Numbered from the stretch's first letter, positions 35,279 to 46,617 are shown. The stretch is DNA of 64,000 bases from Aliiglaciecola sp. 3_MG-2023 (GCF_030548205.1 NZ_JAUORV010000009.1:150337-214336); one strand, 5' to 3'. Numbers and translations are program-made. Notes: a model not told the origin generated them from the sequence alone.

Positions 35279-36163
35279 TTACGCCGCTTTATAACAGTTT
35301 TTCCCATTCAGTTTCGCTGCATACAAGGCTTTGTCTGCCCGATTAAACAAGGTTTCGTCAGTATCACCAAATTGATACATGGTACTGCCGATGCTACAGG
35401 AAATATTGTATTTAGCTAAAACTGTATTTCGGTTCATAAACCCTTGAATACGTTTAGCTATTTTACTATTTGTCAGTTCATCGCTACCCGGCAACAAACA
35501 ACAGAATTCATCACCACCAAAGCGAAAAGCATAATCGCTATTGCGTAAGGATTGATTTAATACATTCGCAACTGCAATCAATACCTGATCACCTTCTTGG
35601 TGGCCAAAAGTATCATTTACTAATTTGAATTTATCCAAATCAATCACCAGTAAACCAAAGCTTTCACTGGCACGTTTAGCATGACTAAGCAGTCTTAATA
35701 AAGACTCTTGATAGTGTACTCTATTGCCCAGTGATGTCAGGTGATCTTTGAGCGCTAGTTGTTTAACACTATGAAATTCCAGTGCATTTTTTAAAGGAAA
35801 TTTAAATAATCGATGTAAATCAGTGAGTATTGCCGTTTCTCGTAAACTCAATACATTCGAAAATGAGTAGATTAGGGTAGCAAAGATTTTATGCTGACTA
35901 ACTTGATCTAATGTTTTGTTATTTTTAGATTTTTCAGTATTACCAAAGGTCAATAAACCATCAGGAAATTTAATCGATAAGCCCTGTAGATTTATTTTTG
36001 CCTTCAATTGACGATAAAACAGTTGTGCGATTTCTTCTAAATCAATACTGGTTGATAGTTGCAACATGATTTGGTGCGACTCAGTATGACTTAAGCCACT
36101 ATTATGCATACCTGAGCTGAACAGATTATTATCTTTCAACCCAGCGTCAAAAACCGGTGTCAT
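35279..36163 (-). CDS. Diguanylate cyclase (GGDEF) without membrane segment
   Basis: The soluble N-terminal half (about 1-145) is not a recognised sensor; it contains IDLEEIAQLFYRQLKAK and a helical stretch. The GGDEF domain begins with DHLTSLGNRVHY and has FRFGGDEF plus RNSD five residues ahead, so both the active and the inhibition site are intact. ATG at 36163 was chosen; a TTG at 36190 would add nine residues but has no ribosome binding site. It follows in the same orientation as the membrane cyclase gene upstream of it, 215 bp apart. Confidence 0.9.
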   Translation of the reverse strand: MTPVFDAGLKDNNLFSSGMHNSGLSHTESHQIMLQLSTSIDLEEIAQLFYRQLKAKINLQGLSIKFPDGLLTFGNTEKSKNNKTLDQVSQHKIFATLIYSFSNVLSLRETAILTDLHRLFKFPLKNALEFHSVKQLALKDHLTSLGNRVHYQESLLRLLSHAKRASESFGLLVIDLDKFKLVNDTFGHQEGDQVLIAVANVLNQSLRNSDYAFRFGGDEFCCLLPGSDELTNSKIAKRIQGFMNRNTVLAKYNISCSIGSTMYQFGDTDETLFNRADKALYAAKLNGKNCYKAA

Positions 36164-36253
36164 GTGTTCCAAAACCAGTGCTCCTGCCAATTTTTTGGCG
36201 AATAAAGGGCTTAATACCCATTTAGTTAATTAGAAAAGTCTTATTACTGGTTA

Positions 36254-36287
36254 ATTAGCAATCACTGTGCCACAGATTACTGCTAAT
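36254..36287. other. Dyad upstream of the soluble cyclase gene
   Basis: The outer arms attagca / tgctaat enclose ctgtg / cacag, giving a 34-bp dyad 91 bp before the cyclase start. It could be an operator or a hairpin. The rest of the 461-bp gap (36164-36624) has a second hairpin (gggttt/aaaccc, about 36391-36405) and no gene I can support. Confidence 0.35.
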
Positions 36288-36624
36288 ATTAAAATAACTG
36301 ATTGGCGAGATATTAAGTCACAAAAATCCCGTTAAGCCTGCCTGTATAGCACCACAATTAGCAAAGTTAAGAGCTCAGATTTATGCATGCGGGTTTCGCA
36401 AACCCACTAATATAAATGACTGCTGCCATTTTGACTGTGTGGTGATTCAGACGGATGAATTTGTCGCCTATTCTTGTTTACTTAGCTTGTCGCGTAGCAT
36501 CAGATCCACTGGCTATGTTGTAACAACGAAAAAATCGTCGAGTCTGTGGAGACAGCCCCTTCAGCCTAACGATGTTATTGAGCTCATAAGGAAAACCTCA
36601 TCCGCTGGACCACATTAAACATTT

Positions 36625-36987
36625 TTGATTAGCGGGGCATTTAAAAACGCTGTTAGCCTTATCAATTGGGCGATTTTTAATCCATGGGTTTTAGTTGCTG
36701 TGACGATTTTCATATGTTGGCTTTTTTCGTTGGCACGGAGTCAAAAGAAGGAAAATATGTGGAATAGAGGGGGTTTGCAGAACTTAGTCAACGCTACTTG
36801 TGAACGGGCTATTTTTCAACAAGCAATGAATAATATGGCATTATTAGATAAAGCTTGCGCGCTTGAAATTGATAGCTTAGCTGCTTATCAACGCGTCATT
36901 AAAACCATAAGCATAGAAGCCTTAAATGAAAATGCAGCCTGGTTACAGCTGCATAGAATGAACGCTTATCAAGTTCAGGTAAGTTAG
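36625..36987 (+). CDS. Small hypothetical membrane protein
   Basis: A 120-residue open frame with one strong membrane helix (NPWVLVAVTIFICWLFSLA, about 19-37) and a soluble helical tail with no match I know. The TTG at 36625 lacks a ribosome binding site. An internal ATG at 36754 has AAGGA five bases ahead and would give a 78-residue soluble protein without the helix. Coding status is likely but the start is open. It is convergent to ilvE, with an 17-bp gap. Confidence 0.5.
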   Translation: MISGAFKNAVSLINWAIFNPWVLVAVTIFICWLFSLARSQKKENMWNRGGLQNLVNATCERAIFQQAMNNMALLDKACALEIDSLAAYQRVIKTISIEALNENAAWLQLHRMNAYQVQVS

Positions 36988-37004
36988 CCTGAATTCCCCG
37001 GCAA

Positions 37005-38000
37005 TTAAATTTTTGTTAACCAACCATGGGTATCCGGAGCTTCACCCCATTGGATTTGATTTAGCGCTTGACGCAATTGAATGGCTTTAGGACCCGCTTC
37101 TCCAGTACCGACTTTAATATCTTGGCCTTTATGGATTAAGGTGCCCACTGGAGTCAAAACCGCAGCCGTACCAGAAAGTGCAGCTTCAGTGCCTGGCTTT
37201 GCCACACGTTCTAAGAGTTCGTCTACAGAAAGGTTACGTTCACTCACTTTCATACCTAAGTCGGCGGCAAGAGTCAGTAGCGTACTACGTGTAATTCCAT
37301 GTAAAAATGAGCTATCCAAAGCTTTGGTGATGATTTCATTACCATCGATCAAAATAAAGTTTGCAGCGCCGGTTTCTTGTACATCACCATCCGGGCAAAA
37401 TAGAATTTGGTCAGCATCAAATTTTTCTTTGCCTTCGAGTATGGGTCCTAGAGCACTAGCATAATTGCCACCACTTTTGATCATACCCATATGAGGCGCA
37501 CAACGCATACCATCCTCTGCCAATAGCAGTCTTAATGGACGAGCTCCTCCCGCAAAGTAATCACCCACTGGTGATAACAGAACATACAACATTGAAGTCG
37601 CTGACGGTGCTGCTGCTTTACCAATAGAAGGTTCTGTACCGATATGGGTTGGACGAATATACATAGAACCAGGAGGCTGCGGCACTTCGTCAGCGTATTT
37701 CGTTACCATTTCAACGATCATTTGCGACAATTGATTTTCATCAACTTCCGGTAAAAACAATAATTTGGAACTTTGTACCATTCGTTTAATATTTTCTTCC
37801 ATACGAAAAATATTCACGCTGCCATCTTTATGTCGAAATGCTTTTAGTCCCTCGAAACATGTACTGGAATAATGTAAAACATGGGCCCCAGGATGCATCT
37901 GAATACTTTCAGCGCTGACAAACTCAGCCTTACTCCAGTGATCATTTTCAAAGGTAGTAAGTGCCATTTCAGGCATAAAAACAGTTCCAAATGCAGCCAT
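37005..38000 (-). CDS. ilvE: Branched-chain amino acid aminotransferase
   Basis: This PLP enzyme (fold type IV) makes the last step of leucine, isoleucine and valine synthesis with glutamate as donor. It is of the longer, eukaryote-like type: the PLP lysine lies in MIKSGGNYASAL near residue 186, with HYSSTCFEGLKAFRHKDG, FRMEENIKRM, YIRPTHIGTE and QETGAANFI. Length is 331 residues from ATG 38000; the frame stays open 12 codons further but homologues start MAAFGTVF, and GAG lies before this ATG. A single-gene unit here. Confidence 0.95.
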   Translation of the reverse strand: MAAFGTVFMPEMALTTFENDHWSKAEFVSAESIQMHPGAHVLHYSSTCFEGLKAFRHKDGSVNIFRMEENIKRMVQSSKLLFLPEVDENQLSQMIVEMVTKYADEVPQPPGSMYIRPTHIGTEPSIGKAAAPSATSMLYVLLSPVGDYFAGGARPLRLLLAEDGMRCAPHMGMIKSGGNYASALGPILEGKEKFDADQILFCPDGDVQETGAANFILIDGNEIITKALDSSFLHGITRSTLLTLAADLGMKVSERNLSVDELLERVAKPGTEAALSGTAAVLTPVGTLIHKGQDIKVGTGEAGPKAIQLRQALNQIQWGEAPDTHGWLTKI

Positions 38001-38194
38001 AACAGTCTCAAATCTCCAAAATATTAATAAGATCAATTTACCGATAGAATTAAAAGTAATCCCATCAAGGATTATATATTCGATTTTACGCTAGAAGCAG
38101 GGGCAAACACTAGCATTGTAAGGATAAAAATATATTTTAATGCTTAGCAATCCATATCCGCTCATATTTTGAACTAAAAATGCACAGAGATACA

Positions 38195-39502
38195 TCAAAG
38201 TTGTGGTGGATTGACCCGAAAATGAATACTTGAAGTGAGCTCAACAGGCACGTCATTGGCAAAAATAATTTGTTGTTCACATATCACTGCAATCACTCTA
38301 TCTTGCCAGCATAGAAGCAAACTACGCTCTCTTTCCCATACTGGCACATCCCACTGTTTAAACCATTGTTTCAACAATTTTGAATGGCTCGAACCAAGTG
38401 GTTTGAATTTCAGGCTGTTAGCACGAGATTTAATCATCAATTGCCCGACGTACTTCTCTGCAATGCGTAAATGCCCTAAATCATTGGGTAAATCTGTGCT
38501 CGCTGTAGTTAAAACAAGATCCACTTCAGATTCTAACACTTGCTTCTTTACACAATATAAGTGTTCTCTAAAGCGTCGCAGCTGATAAAGGCCGATATCA
38601 ATCATCGGGTTGCCATCTTGTTTGGCACATAAGAGTTTTGGTAATTCGCCTAAGGCGGTGTGAGAGGGCATCTCGACTTTCTGTTCAGAAAGCCAATATC
38701 GTACTATTTGATTCTGCCAAGGGGTTGAAAGATCGAGTAACTTATTAATATCAATGGCAAACCGTGAATTTATCATTGATTGCAAATGTTTAGCATTAAC
38801 TTCATCAAGAAGTTGCTGCTGTTGTGCACATAATTGGGCTGAGCGGCTGGCAGCAGAGGCTAGATTTGGCCAGCGTTCTAACATCGTTGGAATGACTTCC
38901 GAGCGCAAAAAGTTGCGGTCGAATCGAGTATTTTGATTTGACTCATCTTCGATCCATTGCAAGCCTTTTTGTTGCGCCAATTGCAATATTTCACGTTTTT
39001 CCAATTCAAGAAACGGTCGAGCCAGTGTAATGCTATTTTCACTTACTGCTGATTGGGCCATGGCTGAGAGCCCTTTAGGGCCTGCACCACGTTTTAATTG
39101 CAACAAAATTGTTTCCAGTTGATCTTGAACATGTTGACCTAGCAAGATCAAACCATCATGTTCCGTCATGGCCTCTAAGGCTTGATAACGAACTTTTCGA
39201 GCAGCAGCTTCCAGACCGCCATTTGCCCTAGCGTCCACCTTCACCTGCTGAACTTTAAACGAAATATCTAGATCTGCGCACACTTGCTGACAATGCCGTT
39301 GCCACTGATCCGCATTGGGGCTTAAGCCATGGTTAACGTGTATTGCCAAATAATTGTGTGCGGGATATTGGCCCATCAGTTCTGCCACCGTTACCAGCAA
39401 CAAATGAGAATCCACCCCACCACTGTAAGCAACAACAACTTGCCTGCCAGATCCTTCAAGAAATTGAGAAACACATTCTGTGATACGATTTTGTAGTTTC
39501 AT
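38195..39502 (-). CDS. tilS: tRNA(Ile)-lysidine synthase
   Basis: TilS attaches lysine to C34 of tRNA-Ile (CAU), changing its identity from Met to Ile; it is essential. The ATP-binding P-loop SGGVDSHLLL lies near residue 26, followed by the N-type PP-ATPase core (LGQHVQDQLETILLQLKRGAG) and the TilS C-terminal domain (KPLGSSHSKLLKQWFKQWDVPVWERER). ATG 39502 was chosen; the frame extends nine codons to a TTG. It follows accA as in E. coli, but a hairpin lies between them. Confidence 0.95.
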   Translation of the reverse strand: MKLQNRITECVSQFLEGSGRQVVVAYSGGVDSHLLLVTVAELMGQYPAHNYLAIHVNHGLSPNADQWQRHCQQVCADLDISFKVQQVKVDARANGGLEAAARKVRYQALEAMTEHDGLILLGQHVQDQLETILLQLKRGAGPKGLSAMAQSAVSENSITLARPFLELEKREILQLAQQKGLQWIEDESNQNTRFDRNFLRSEVIPTMLERWPNLASAASRSAQLCAQQQQLLDEVNAKHLQSMINSRFAIDINKLLDLSTPWQNQIVRYWLSEQKVEMPSHTALGELPKLLCAKQDGNPMIDIGLYQLRRFREHLYCVKKQVLESEVDLVLTTASTDLPNDLGHLRIAEKYVGQLMIKSRANSLKFKPLGSSHSKLLKQWFKQWDVPVWERERSLLLCWQDRVIAVICEQQIIFANDVPVELTSSIHFRVNPPQL

Positions 39503-39508
39503 AAGGCA

Positions 39509-39537
39509 AAAACCGCCTTGTAAAAACAAGACGGTTT
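39509..39537 (-). terminator. Hairpin between accA and tilS
   Basis: On the minus strand aaaccgtcttgt pairs with acaaggcggttt (one G-T pair) and TTTTG follows. It is placed like an accA terminator or attenuator. Its downstream arm ends a few bases before the tilS ATG and contains the only AAGGCGG box, so it would also hide the tilS ribosome binding site. Confidence 0.7.
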
Positions 39538-39559
39538 GGAAACGCGATTAATGGTTAGC

Positions 39560-40516
39560 TTAACAATAACCAAAAGACATGATTCGCTCATAACGTTGTT
39601 CGAGCAGTTCATCTTTAGATAAGCTCATCAATTGTGATAATTGTTGCTTGAGGGTTGCTTTAAGGTTTGCAGCCATGGCGTCATGATTACGATGGGCTCC
39701 GCCTAAGGGCTCCTCTACGATATTGTTAATCAATCCGAGGTCTTTTATCTGACCTGCACTGACACCCATAGCTTCAGCTGCCAACGGCGCTTTTTCGGCA
39801 CTTTTCCATAGTATGGACGCGCATCCTTCAGGAGATATAACCGAGTAAGTACTGTATTGCAGCATATTTACTCTGTCACCAACACCAATGGCAAGTGCTC
39901 CACCTGAGCCACCTTCACCAATCACCGTACAGATAATAGGCACATTCAAGTCCGCCATTTCTTTAAGATTACGGGCAATGGCTTCACTTTGTCCACGTTC
40001 CTCCGCACCAACTCCGGGATAGGCTCCAGGGGTGTCGATGAAGGTAATAATAGGTAAATTAAATCGCTCCGCCATATGCATTAAACGTAGGGCTTTGCGA
40101 TACCCTTCAGGTTTAGGCATACCGAAGTTGCGGCGGATTTTTTCATGGGTATCACGGCCCTTTTGATGACCAATCACCATAACGGGTTGACCATCAAAGT
40201 CTGCTAACCCACCAACGATAGCTTTATCATCTGCAAAAGCACGATCACCAGCTAACTCATCAAACTCTTCAAAAAGGCGCGGAATATAATCCAGTGTATA
40301 AGGTCGCATTGGGTGCCTTGCAATTTGTGAAACCTGCCAAGCTCCCAAATCGGAAAAAATTTTAGCAGTCAGTTCTGCACTCTTTTCCCGCAACTTAGTG
40401 ATGGACTCTTCAATGCCGACATCAAACTCACCGCCTTGATTGACTAACCGTAGTTCTTCAATTTTTGCTTCTAAATCAGCGATAGGTTTTTCGAAATCAA
40501 GATAATTCAAACTCAT
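39560..40516 (-). CDS. accA: Acetyl-CoA carboxylase carboxyltransferase subunit alpha
   Basis: AccA pairs with AccD to move the carboxyl group from biotin-BCCP to acetyl-CoA, making malonyl-CoA for fatty acid synthesis. The 318 residues (E. coli 319) include the start [16 protein letters not shown], the crotonase-like core [27 protein letters not shown] (seen as GHQKGRDT and [13 protein letters not shown]), [18 protein letters not shown] and [15 protein letters not shown], the acyl-CoA oxyanion region. Order dnaE-accA-tilS is conserved in gammaproteobacteria. Confidence 0.98.
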   Translation of the reverse strand: MSLNYLDFEKPIADLEAKIEELRLVNQGGEFDVGIEESITKLREKSAELTAKIFSDLGAWQVSQIARHPMRPYTLDYIPRLFEEFDELAGDRAFADDKAIVGGLADFDGQPVMVIGHQKGRDTHEKIRRNFGMPKPEGYRKALRLMHMAERFNLPIITFIDTPGAYPGVGAEERGQSEAIARNLKEMADLNVPIICTVIGEGGSGGALAIGVGDRVNMLQYSTYSVISPEGCASILWKSAEKAPLAAEAMGVSAGQIKDLGLINNIVEEPLGGAHRNHDAMAANLKATLKQQLSQLMSLSKDELLEQRYERIMSFGYC

Positions 40517-40554
40517 TCCAAACCTTATATTTGTTTACAAACACACTATTGGTG

Positions 40555-43500
40555 TTAACTAAATTGCAGCTCTACCGCTTGTTTAGGTAGCATTTGCTGC
40601 AATTCATAAATTAATTGGTCTTCTGGTGTCACGTACCACTGCGCACCAAATGCTAAAACCATTTCTGCATCGGGATGAACAACCCGCATATTAACCGGAC
40701 AACTTCCACCTTGATAATTTTGCAGAACTGCTTGCAGTTTAGCCACTCTTTCATCGTTACACCAGTCAGATTCTACTTCTAACCCTAGGCATTTTACATT
40801 TTTCTCTCGAGCCTGCACGATATCCATAGCGTCACGACCGGATATTGTATTGCCACCTGAGAAATCATCAAAGCTGACCTGTCCGGAAATCAGCAGAATT
40901 CGGTCAGGTTGAAGCAGTTCTTCGTATTTCTCAAACATGTCTGGAAAAAAGCGCGCATCCATTCGAGCACTTTTATCATCCAAAGTAACAATTGCCCAAC
41001 GTCGCCCTTTTTTGTTAGTCATCACTCGAACGCCAATAACTAAGCCAACGGCGACAGAGGTAGTATCCTTGTTGGTGGGTTTTAAGTCCACCAAACGAGC
41101 TGAACTATAATGTTTCAGCTCTTTTTCATACTGATTTATTGGATGACCTGTTAAGTATAGGCCAAGAGTTTCTTTTTCTCCGTCTAACCAAATTTTTTCT
41201 GGCCATTCAGGTACATTTGCAAACGCCTGTTCTACCTGATCCGGCTCTGTGGTCAATAAACCGAACATATCAGATTGACCATGAGATTCAGCTTTGGCAT
41301 GTTGATCTGCCGCTGCAATCGCTTCTGGCAAGGTCGCCATGATACAGGCACGATGAGGCCCTAAATTATCCATAGCGCCAGCCATCACTAACTTTTCAAG
41401 GACTCGTTTGTTTATTTTCTTCAAATCAACCTTAGCACAAAAGTCAAATAAGTCAGAAAACTGAGTATGCTCTTTACGAGCAGCAATAATCGCTTCGATA
41501 GGACCTTCCCCTACCCCTTTAATTGCACCAATGCCATAAACGATACGGCCTTGTTCATCTACCGTAAATTTATATTGTCCGGCATTCAAATCAGGTGGCA
41601 GAATGGTCAATCCCATCCGGTTACATTCATCCACCAAAGTAACAATCTTGTCGGTATTATCCATATCAGCTGACATTACCGCGGCCATAAACTCGGCAGG
41701 ATAATGGGCTTTCAGCCACAAAGTTTGGTACGACACTAGGGCATAAGCCGCGGAGTGGGATTTGTTAAAACCATATCCAGCGAATTTTTCCACCAGATCG
41801 AATATTTTCATAGCAAGATCGGGATCGATATTATTGCCTTTAGAGCCTTCGGCAAACACACTACGTTGTTTCGCCATCTCTTCAGGTTTCTTCTTACCCA
41901 TTGCTCGGCGCAACATATCGGCACCACCAAGACTGTAGCCCGCCATGGCTTGGGCAATTTGCATAACTTGTTCTTGGTACAGAATGATGCCGTAGGTCGG
42001 TTCCAATATTTCTTTTAAACAATCATGTTGATATTCTGCATCTGGATAGGAAATTTCTTCTCTACCGTGCTTTCTATCTATGAAGTTATCTACCATCCCT
42101 GATTGCAAAGGACCAGGTCTAAATAGTGCTACTAATGCGATAATATCTTCGAAGCAATCAGGCTTAAGACGTTTAATTAAATCCTTCATCCCCCGTGATT
42201 CTAATTGGAATACTGCGGTTGTTTCGGAATTCAACAGGGTTTTAAAGCTTTTAGGGTCCTCTAGTGGAATCGCAGTAATATCGATTTGCTTGCCGCGACC
42301 TTCGGCAATCATGTCGATGGCCCACTGAATAATGGTAAGTGTACGTAATCCTAAGAAATCGAACTTCACCAGCCCGGCTGTTTCAACGTCATTTTTATCG
42401 AATTGAGTAACCGGATTTTTACCTTCATCATCGCAATATAGTGGCGCAAAATCGGTAATTTCAGTTGGGGAGATGACCACCCCTCCGGCATGTTTACCGG
42501 CATTACGAGTGACGCCTTCTAAGATCCTAGCCATATCAATTAGATCTTTTACTTCTTCATCTTCTTGATAAAGCTCTGGCAACCTTGGCTCAACGGCAAA
42601 CGCTTTTTCTAAGGTCATACCTGGATCAGAGGGGATTAACTTCGAAATCCTATCGACAAAACCATAGGGATGGCCTAATACTCGTCCTACATCTCGAACT
42701 ACCGCTTTAGCGGCCATGGTACCGAATGTGATTATTTGCGATACGGCTTGACGACCGTACATATCGGCCACGTGATCAATCACCTCATCACGTCGGTCCA
42801 TACAAAAATCAACGTCGAAATCAGGCATGGATACCCGTTCAGGGTTGAGGAATCTTTCGAATAATAAATCAAATTCTAGGGGATCCAAATCGGTAATATC
42901 AAGGGCGTAGGCCACAAGAGAACCTGCACCTGACCCACGTCCTGGCCCTACAGGAATACCATGATCTTTACTCCATTGGATAAATTCCATTACGATCAAG
43001 AAGTAACCGGGGAACCCCATTTGGTTAATAACGGTTAATTCAATTTCTAAACGCTCATCGTATTCGGGTCTTTTTTCTGCTCGTTCTTGTTCGTCGGGAA
43101 ACAAGAACTTTAAGCGTCTTTCTAATCCTTCCCAGGAAACTTTAACGAGATAATCAGCATCAGACATGCCGCCAGTGGGGAATTTAGGCAAAAAGTATTC
43201 GCCCAAGGTCACGGTTACGTTGCAGCGTTTGGCTATTTCAACGGTATTTTGCAACGCTTCTGGAATATCGGAAAACAGCTCACACATTTCTTCAGGGCTG
43301 CGCAGGTATTGCTGCTCACTATAGAGTTTAGGTCGTCGTTTATCATCGAGTGTATAACCATCATGGATACACACTCTAATTTCATGGGCGGCAAACCCCT
43401 CTTTGGCGATAAAACAAACTTCATTGGTGGCAACCACAGGCAGATCATGTTCCAACGCCCAATCGGTAGCGCGTTGAATATATTCTTGCTCACCCGGGCG

Positions 43501-44052
43501 ACCAGTGCGATTAAGTTCTAAATAGTAACAATCCTGAAAGTGACTCTCATAGAATTGGGAAATTTGTGCAGCTAAAGGCATATTACCTTTGGTTAGTACT
43601 TGCCCCAGATCACCCGACAAGCCACCCGAAAGTATAATCACCCCTTCTTTATGTTCAACCAGCCATTGTTTATCAATGACGGCTCGGTTTTGCACATGAC
43701 CTCGCTGATAAGCTTTAGAAATGAGCAAGGTAATATTTTTATAGCCTTGGTTGTTGCTTGCCAGCAAAGTGAGTCTAAATAACTCCTCTCCTAATTCTTC
43801 GCTTTGGACCCAAAAATCAGCGCCGATGATGGGTTTAATCCCGTTAGCATGGGCGGCATCGTAATATTTCACTAAGCCACACATATTCATCTGATCGGTA
43901 ATTGCCACTGCGGGCATGCCCATTTCTTTTACTTTTCCAAGAATAGGCTTGATCTTATTCAGACCATCCATCATCGAATAATCGGAATGGACGCGCAAAT
44001 GTATAAAATTTACTGGGTCTTGACTGACTTCAGACTGCACGGATAACTCCAT
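40555..44052 (-). CDS. dnaE: DNA polymerase III alpha subunit
   Basis: The replicative polymerase catalytic subunit, 1165 residues (E. coli 1160). Domains: PHP (about 16-280, [14 protein letters not shown] start), the palm with the catalytic PDFDVDFC aspartates near 410, thumb and fingers ([27 protein letters not shown] [14 protein letters not shown]), helix-hairpin-helix, OB fold near 1000 and the tau-binding C-terminus. It overlaps the end of rnhB by 23 bp; the ATG lacks a good ribosome binding site, so coupling is likely. Confidence 0.98.
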   Translation of the reverse strand: MELSVQSEVSQDPVNFIHLRVHSDYSMMDGLNKIKPILGKVKEMGMPAVAITDQMNMCGLVKYYDAAHANGIKPIIGADFWVQSEELGEELFRLTLLASNNQGYKNITLLISKAYQRGHVQNRAVIDKQWLVEHKEGVIILSGGLSGDLGQVLTKGNMPLAAQISQFYESHFQDCYYLELNRTGRPGEQEYIQRATDWALEHDLPVVATNEVCFIAKEGFAAHEIRVCIHDGYTLDDKRRPKLYSEQQYLRSPEEMCELFSDIPEALQNTVEIAKRCNVTVTLGEYFLPKFPTGGMSDADYLVKVSWEGLERRLKFLFPDEQERAEKRPEYDERLEIELTVINQMGFPGYFLIVMEFIQWSKDHGIPVGPGRGSGAGSLVAYALDITDLDPLEFDLLFERFLNPERVSMPDFDVDFCMDRRDEVIDHVADMYGRQAVSQIITFGTMAAKAVVRDVGRVLGHPYGFVDRISKLIPSDPGMTLEKAFAVEPRLPELYQEDEEVKDLIDMARILEGVTRNAGKHAGGVVISPTEITDFAPLYCDDEGKNPVTQFDKNDVETAGLVKFDFLGLRTLTIIQWAIDMIAEGRGKQIDITAIPLEDPKSFKTLLNSETTAVFQLESRGMKDLIKRLKPDCFEDIIALVALFRPGPLQSGMVDNFIDRKHGREEISYPDAEYQHDCLKEILEPTYGIILYQEQVMQIAQAMAGYSLGGADMLRRAMGKKKPEEMAKQRSVFAEGSKGNNIDPDLAMKIFDLVEKFAGYGFNKSHSAAYALVSYQTLWLKAHYPAEFMAAVMSADMDNTDKIVTLVDECNRMGLTILPPDLNAGQYKFTVDEQGRIVYGIGAIKGVGEGPIEAIIAARKEHTQFSDLFDFCAKVDLKKINKRVLEKLVMAGAMDNLGPHRACIMATLPEAIAAADQHAKAESHGQSDMFGLLTTEPDQVEQAFANVPEWPEKIWLDGEKETLGLYLTGHPINQYEKELKHYSSARLVDLKPTNKDTTSVAVGLVIGVRVMTNKKGRRWAIVTLDDKSARMDARFFPDMFEKYEELLQPDRILLISGQVSFDDFSGGNTISGRDAMDIVQAREKNVKCLGLEVESDWCNDERVAKLQAVLQNYQGGSCPVNMRVVHPDAEMVLAFGAQWYVTPEDQLIYELQQMLPKQAVELQFS

Positions 44053-44629
44053 TTTGTTGTATCAAAACCTGTTGCACTGGTTTAAAACTCATACGGTATT
44101 CTTGTGTTGGACCCAGTTCAGCCAAACGTAGCAAGTGGGCTTTGGTGGGGTAGCCTTTATGTTGATTAAAACCATATTCTGGATATTGTAAATGTAATTC
44201 CGCCATTTCCCTATCACGGGTAACTTTAGCAATAATAGATGCAGCTGAAATCTCAGCAACGCTGCCATCTCCTTTTACAATAGCTTCACTAATGTATTGC
44301 CAATCAGGACATCGGTTTCCATCGACTTTAACTAGATCAGGTTGTATTGATAAGCTTTCTACCGCTCGTTTCATGGCTAACATGGTGGCATGTAAAATAT
44401 TAAGATGATCAATTTCTTTGGGGCTTGCTCGCCCCACCGACCAGGATAATGCGTTTTCAATAATTTCATCGAAAAGGAGATTGCGCTTTTTTTCACTTAG
44501 CTTTTTAGAATCATTCAATCCTAAAATAGGCTTATTGGGATCAAGTATAACCGCAGCAGTGACCACATCGCCCACTAAAGGACCACGACCTACTTCATCC
44601 ACTCCGGCAATCCGCAAAGCATCATTCAT
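44030..44629 (-). CDS. rnhB: Ribonuclease HII
   Basis: RnhB cuts RNA at RNA-DNA junctions in the genome. Catalytic acidic residues lie in [20 protein letters not shown] (Asp and Glu near 11-12) and in [11 protein letters not shown], followed by [24 protein letters not shown]. The ATG at 44629 lies inside the end of lpxB (ATGAATGA overlap); a TTG at 44641 is an alternative in the same frame. Expected length near 200 is met. Confidence 0.95.
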   Translation of the reverse strand: MNDALRIAGVDEVGRGPLVGDVVTAAVILDPNKPILGLNDSKKLSEKKRNLLFDEIIENALSWSVGRASPKEIDHLNILHATMLAMKRAVESLSIQPDLVKVDGNRCPDWQYISEAIVKGDGSVAEISAASIIAKVTRDREMAELHLQYPEYGFNQHKGYPTKAHLLRLAELGPTQEYRMSFKPVQQVLIQQNGVIRAV

Positions 44630-45800
44630 ATTGGGCACCAATTAATTTTAGGACTGCCGCAGCGGCTTGTTTATCTGCATCTTGTTTCAACATTTTATGC
44701 AACCCTACGAATTCCTCCGGGACCTTTAAGCTGTCTCCGCTAAACATGGGGATCAGGTACTTGGAGATAGTCTCTGGATTGACCTCTTCTTGCAACAATT
44801 CAGGGACTATGGGCTTATCTGCCAACACATTTGGTAATGAGAAATAATTAGGCTTATACATTACTTTCATGATTTGGTGTGTCAGCCATTTCAACCGATA
44901 GGCAACCACCATTGGACGTTTGCATAACATGGCTTCTAAAGAAGCTGTACCCGAAGCAAGTAAAATTCCATCCGCCGCTATCATAACGTTACGAGACTGC
45001 CTCATGACTACAGATATATGCATGTTTTTAGGATATTTTGGTGAATCTTTAAATGTCGCTACTATTGCTTCAATTTGATTTTTTCGCGACTCGTTTACCG
45101 CTGGAATAATCACATGCAAATCATCAACTGTGGCACAGACTTTACTTGCACTTAGCAAGAATATCTCAAGCAGCATACTCACTTCCCCCCCGCGACTGCC
45201 AGGTAATAACGCCAATACTTTTGCGTTTTCACTTAGTTCCACGCCATCTAATTGTTGACGAGCCAGTGCCTGATCGGGGTAAAGGGCGATGTCATCCGCC
45301 ATAGTGTGACCAACAAATTGACACGGGAAGCCATGTTTGTCGTAAACCGCTTTTTCAAATGGGAAAATACTGAGTACCAAATTGGTTGCCTCAGCGATAC
45401 CAAATATACGATTTTCACGCCAAGCCCAAACGGTTGGACTGACATAATGAACGGTTTTAATGCCTAGTTTTTTGAGTTTCTTTTCTAAGGGAAGGTTAAA
45501 ATCTGGAGCATCCACGCCTATGAACACATCTGGCGGATCTTCCGTAAAATGTTGCAAAACGGATTTTCGAATGAATAACAGTCGTCGAATGCGAGACAGT
45601 ACTTCGACTATTCCCATTACCGAAAGCTCTTCCATATCAAACAGGGTCTTGCAACCTTGTTCAAGCATATTTGGCCCAGCGATCCCTGTAAACTGCGCAT
45701 CAGGATGAATGGCAAGGATCTGTTTTATCATACCCGCAGCTAAAACGTCACCAGAGGCTTCTCCGGCAACGATAGCAATTTTTAATGGACGCTCAGACAT
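44622..45800 (-). CDS. lpxB: Lipid-A-disaccharide synthase
   Basis: LpxB (GT19 family) joins lipid X with UDP-2,3-diacylglucosamine in lipid A synthesis at the inner membrane surface. The 392 residues show [15 protein letters not shown] at the N-terminus, [31 protein letters not shown] and [14 protein letters not shown]. It follows lpxA with a 43-bp gap and overlaps rnhB at its end, so lpxD-fabZ-lpxA-lpxB-rnhB-dnaE reads as one operon. Confidence 0.98.
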   Translation of the reverse strand: MSERPLKIAIVAGEASGDVLAAGMIKQILAIHPDAQFTGIAGPNMLEQGCKTLFDMEELSVMGIVEVLSRIRRLLFIRKSVLQHFTEDPPDVFIGVDAPDFNLPLEKKLKKLGIKTVHYVSPTVWAWRENRIFGIAEATNLVLSIFPFEKAVYDKHGFPCQFVGHTMADDIALYPDQALARQQLDGVELSENAKVLALLPGSRGGEVSMLLEIFLLSASKVCATVDDLHVIIPAVNESRKNQIEAIVATFKDSPKYPKNMHISVVMRQSRNVMIAADGILLASGTASLEAMLCKRPMVVAYRLKWLTHQIMKVMYKPNYFSLPNVLADKPIVPELLQEEVNPETISKYLIPMFSGDSLKVPEEFVGLHKMLKQDADKQAAAAVLKLIGAQYE

Positions 45801-45843
45801 ATCAGGTTGGCTCGCAGTTTGCGATAAAAACTAAACACTAAGT

Positions 45844-46614
45844 TTAGCGGATAATTCCTCGATTAGAGTTCGCAACAAATTCGGCCATTAAACCCACTTC
45901 TTTTGTGGTTTCTGCCATCTTGCGTAACTCTTGCACAGCTTCTTCGGCTCGATTACCATTTCGATAAAGTACTTTATAAGCACGTTTAATACTCATTATC
46001 ACCTCTTTATCAAAGCCTCTGCGACGTAAACCTTCAGAGTTAATTCCGGCAGGCGTATTATCGATTCCGTTGATCATTACATAGGGAGGAATATCGCGTA
46101 ATATAATCCCACCGCCACCGGTAAAGCTATTAGAACCAATTTTACAGAACTGATGCACAGCGGTATTACCACCTAATATAACAGAACTGCCAACATGCAC
46201 ATGACCAGCCAAGGTTGCATTGTTTGCAAAGATATTATCATCGCCAATCACACAATCATGGGCCACATGGGCATAAGCCATAAACAGATTATTAGAGCCT
46301 ATTTTAGTAAGGGATTTGTCTTGAACAGTACCACGGTGGATAGTTACTGATTCCCGAAAAACGTTATTATCACCGATTTCAAGGCGAGTTTTCTCGCCAG
46401 CATATTTTTTATCCTGGCATTCTTCACCTATGGAGCCAAATTGGAAAAAACGATTGTTTTTACCAATCGTACATGGCCCTTTTATAACCACATGTGACTC
46501 GATAACAGTTCCACTGTCAATCTCAACATCTTCACCAATAACGGAATATGGTCCTATTTGAACGTCTTTTGCTAATTTAGCAGACGGATGCACAATAGCA
46601 GTATCATGGATCAC
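45844..46614 (-). CDS. lpxA: UDP-N-acetylglucosamine acyltransferase
   Basis: LpxA starts lipid A synthesis by moving a 3-hydroxyacyl chain from ACP to UDP-GlcNAc. The 256 residues form a left-handed beta helix of hexapeptide repeats (for example IGPYSV, VIGEDV, IGSNNL) with the catalytic His in AYAHVAHDCVIGDD near 120. It starts with GTG at 46614, with GAGGAAG nine bases ahead lying in the end of fabZ; three bases separate the two genes. Confidence 0.97.
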   Translation of the reverse strand: MIHDTAIVHPSAKLAKDVQIGPYSVIGEDVEIDSGTVIESHVVIKGPCTIGKNNRFFQFGSIGEECQDKKYAGEKTRLEIGDNNVFRESVTIHRGTVQDKSLTKIGSNNLFMAYAHVAHDCVIGDDNIFANNATLAGHVHVGSSVILGGNTAVHQFCKIGSNSFTGGGGIILRDIPPYVMINGIDNTPAGINSEGLRRRGFDKEVIMSIKRAYKVLYRNGNRAEEAVQELRKMAETTKEVGLMAEFVANSNRGIIR

Positions 46615-46617
46615 AGG

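Noticed and set aside
36164..36624. Small RNA gene before the hypothetical membrane protein
   Set aside because: Two short hairpins are visible but no promoter-terminator pair or known RNA family.
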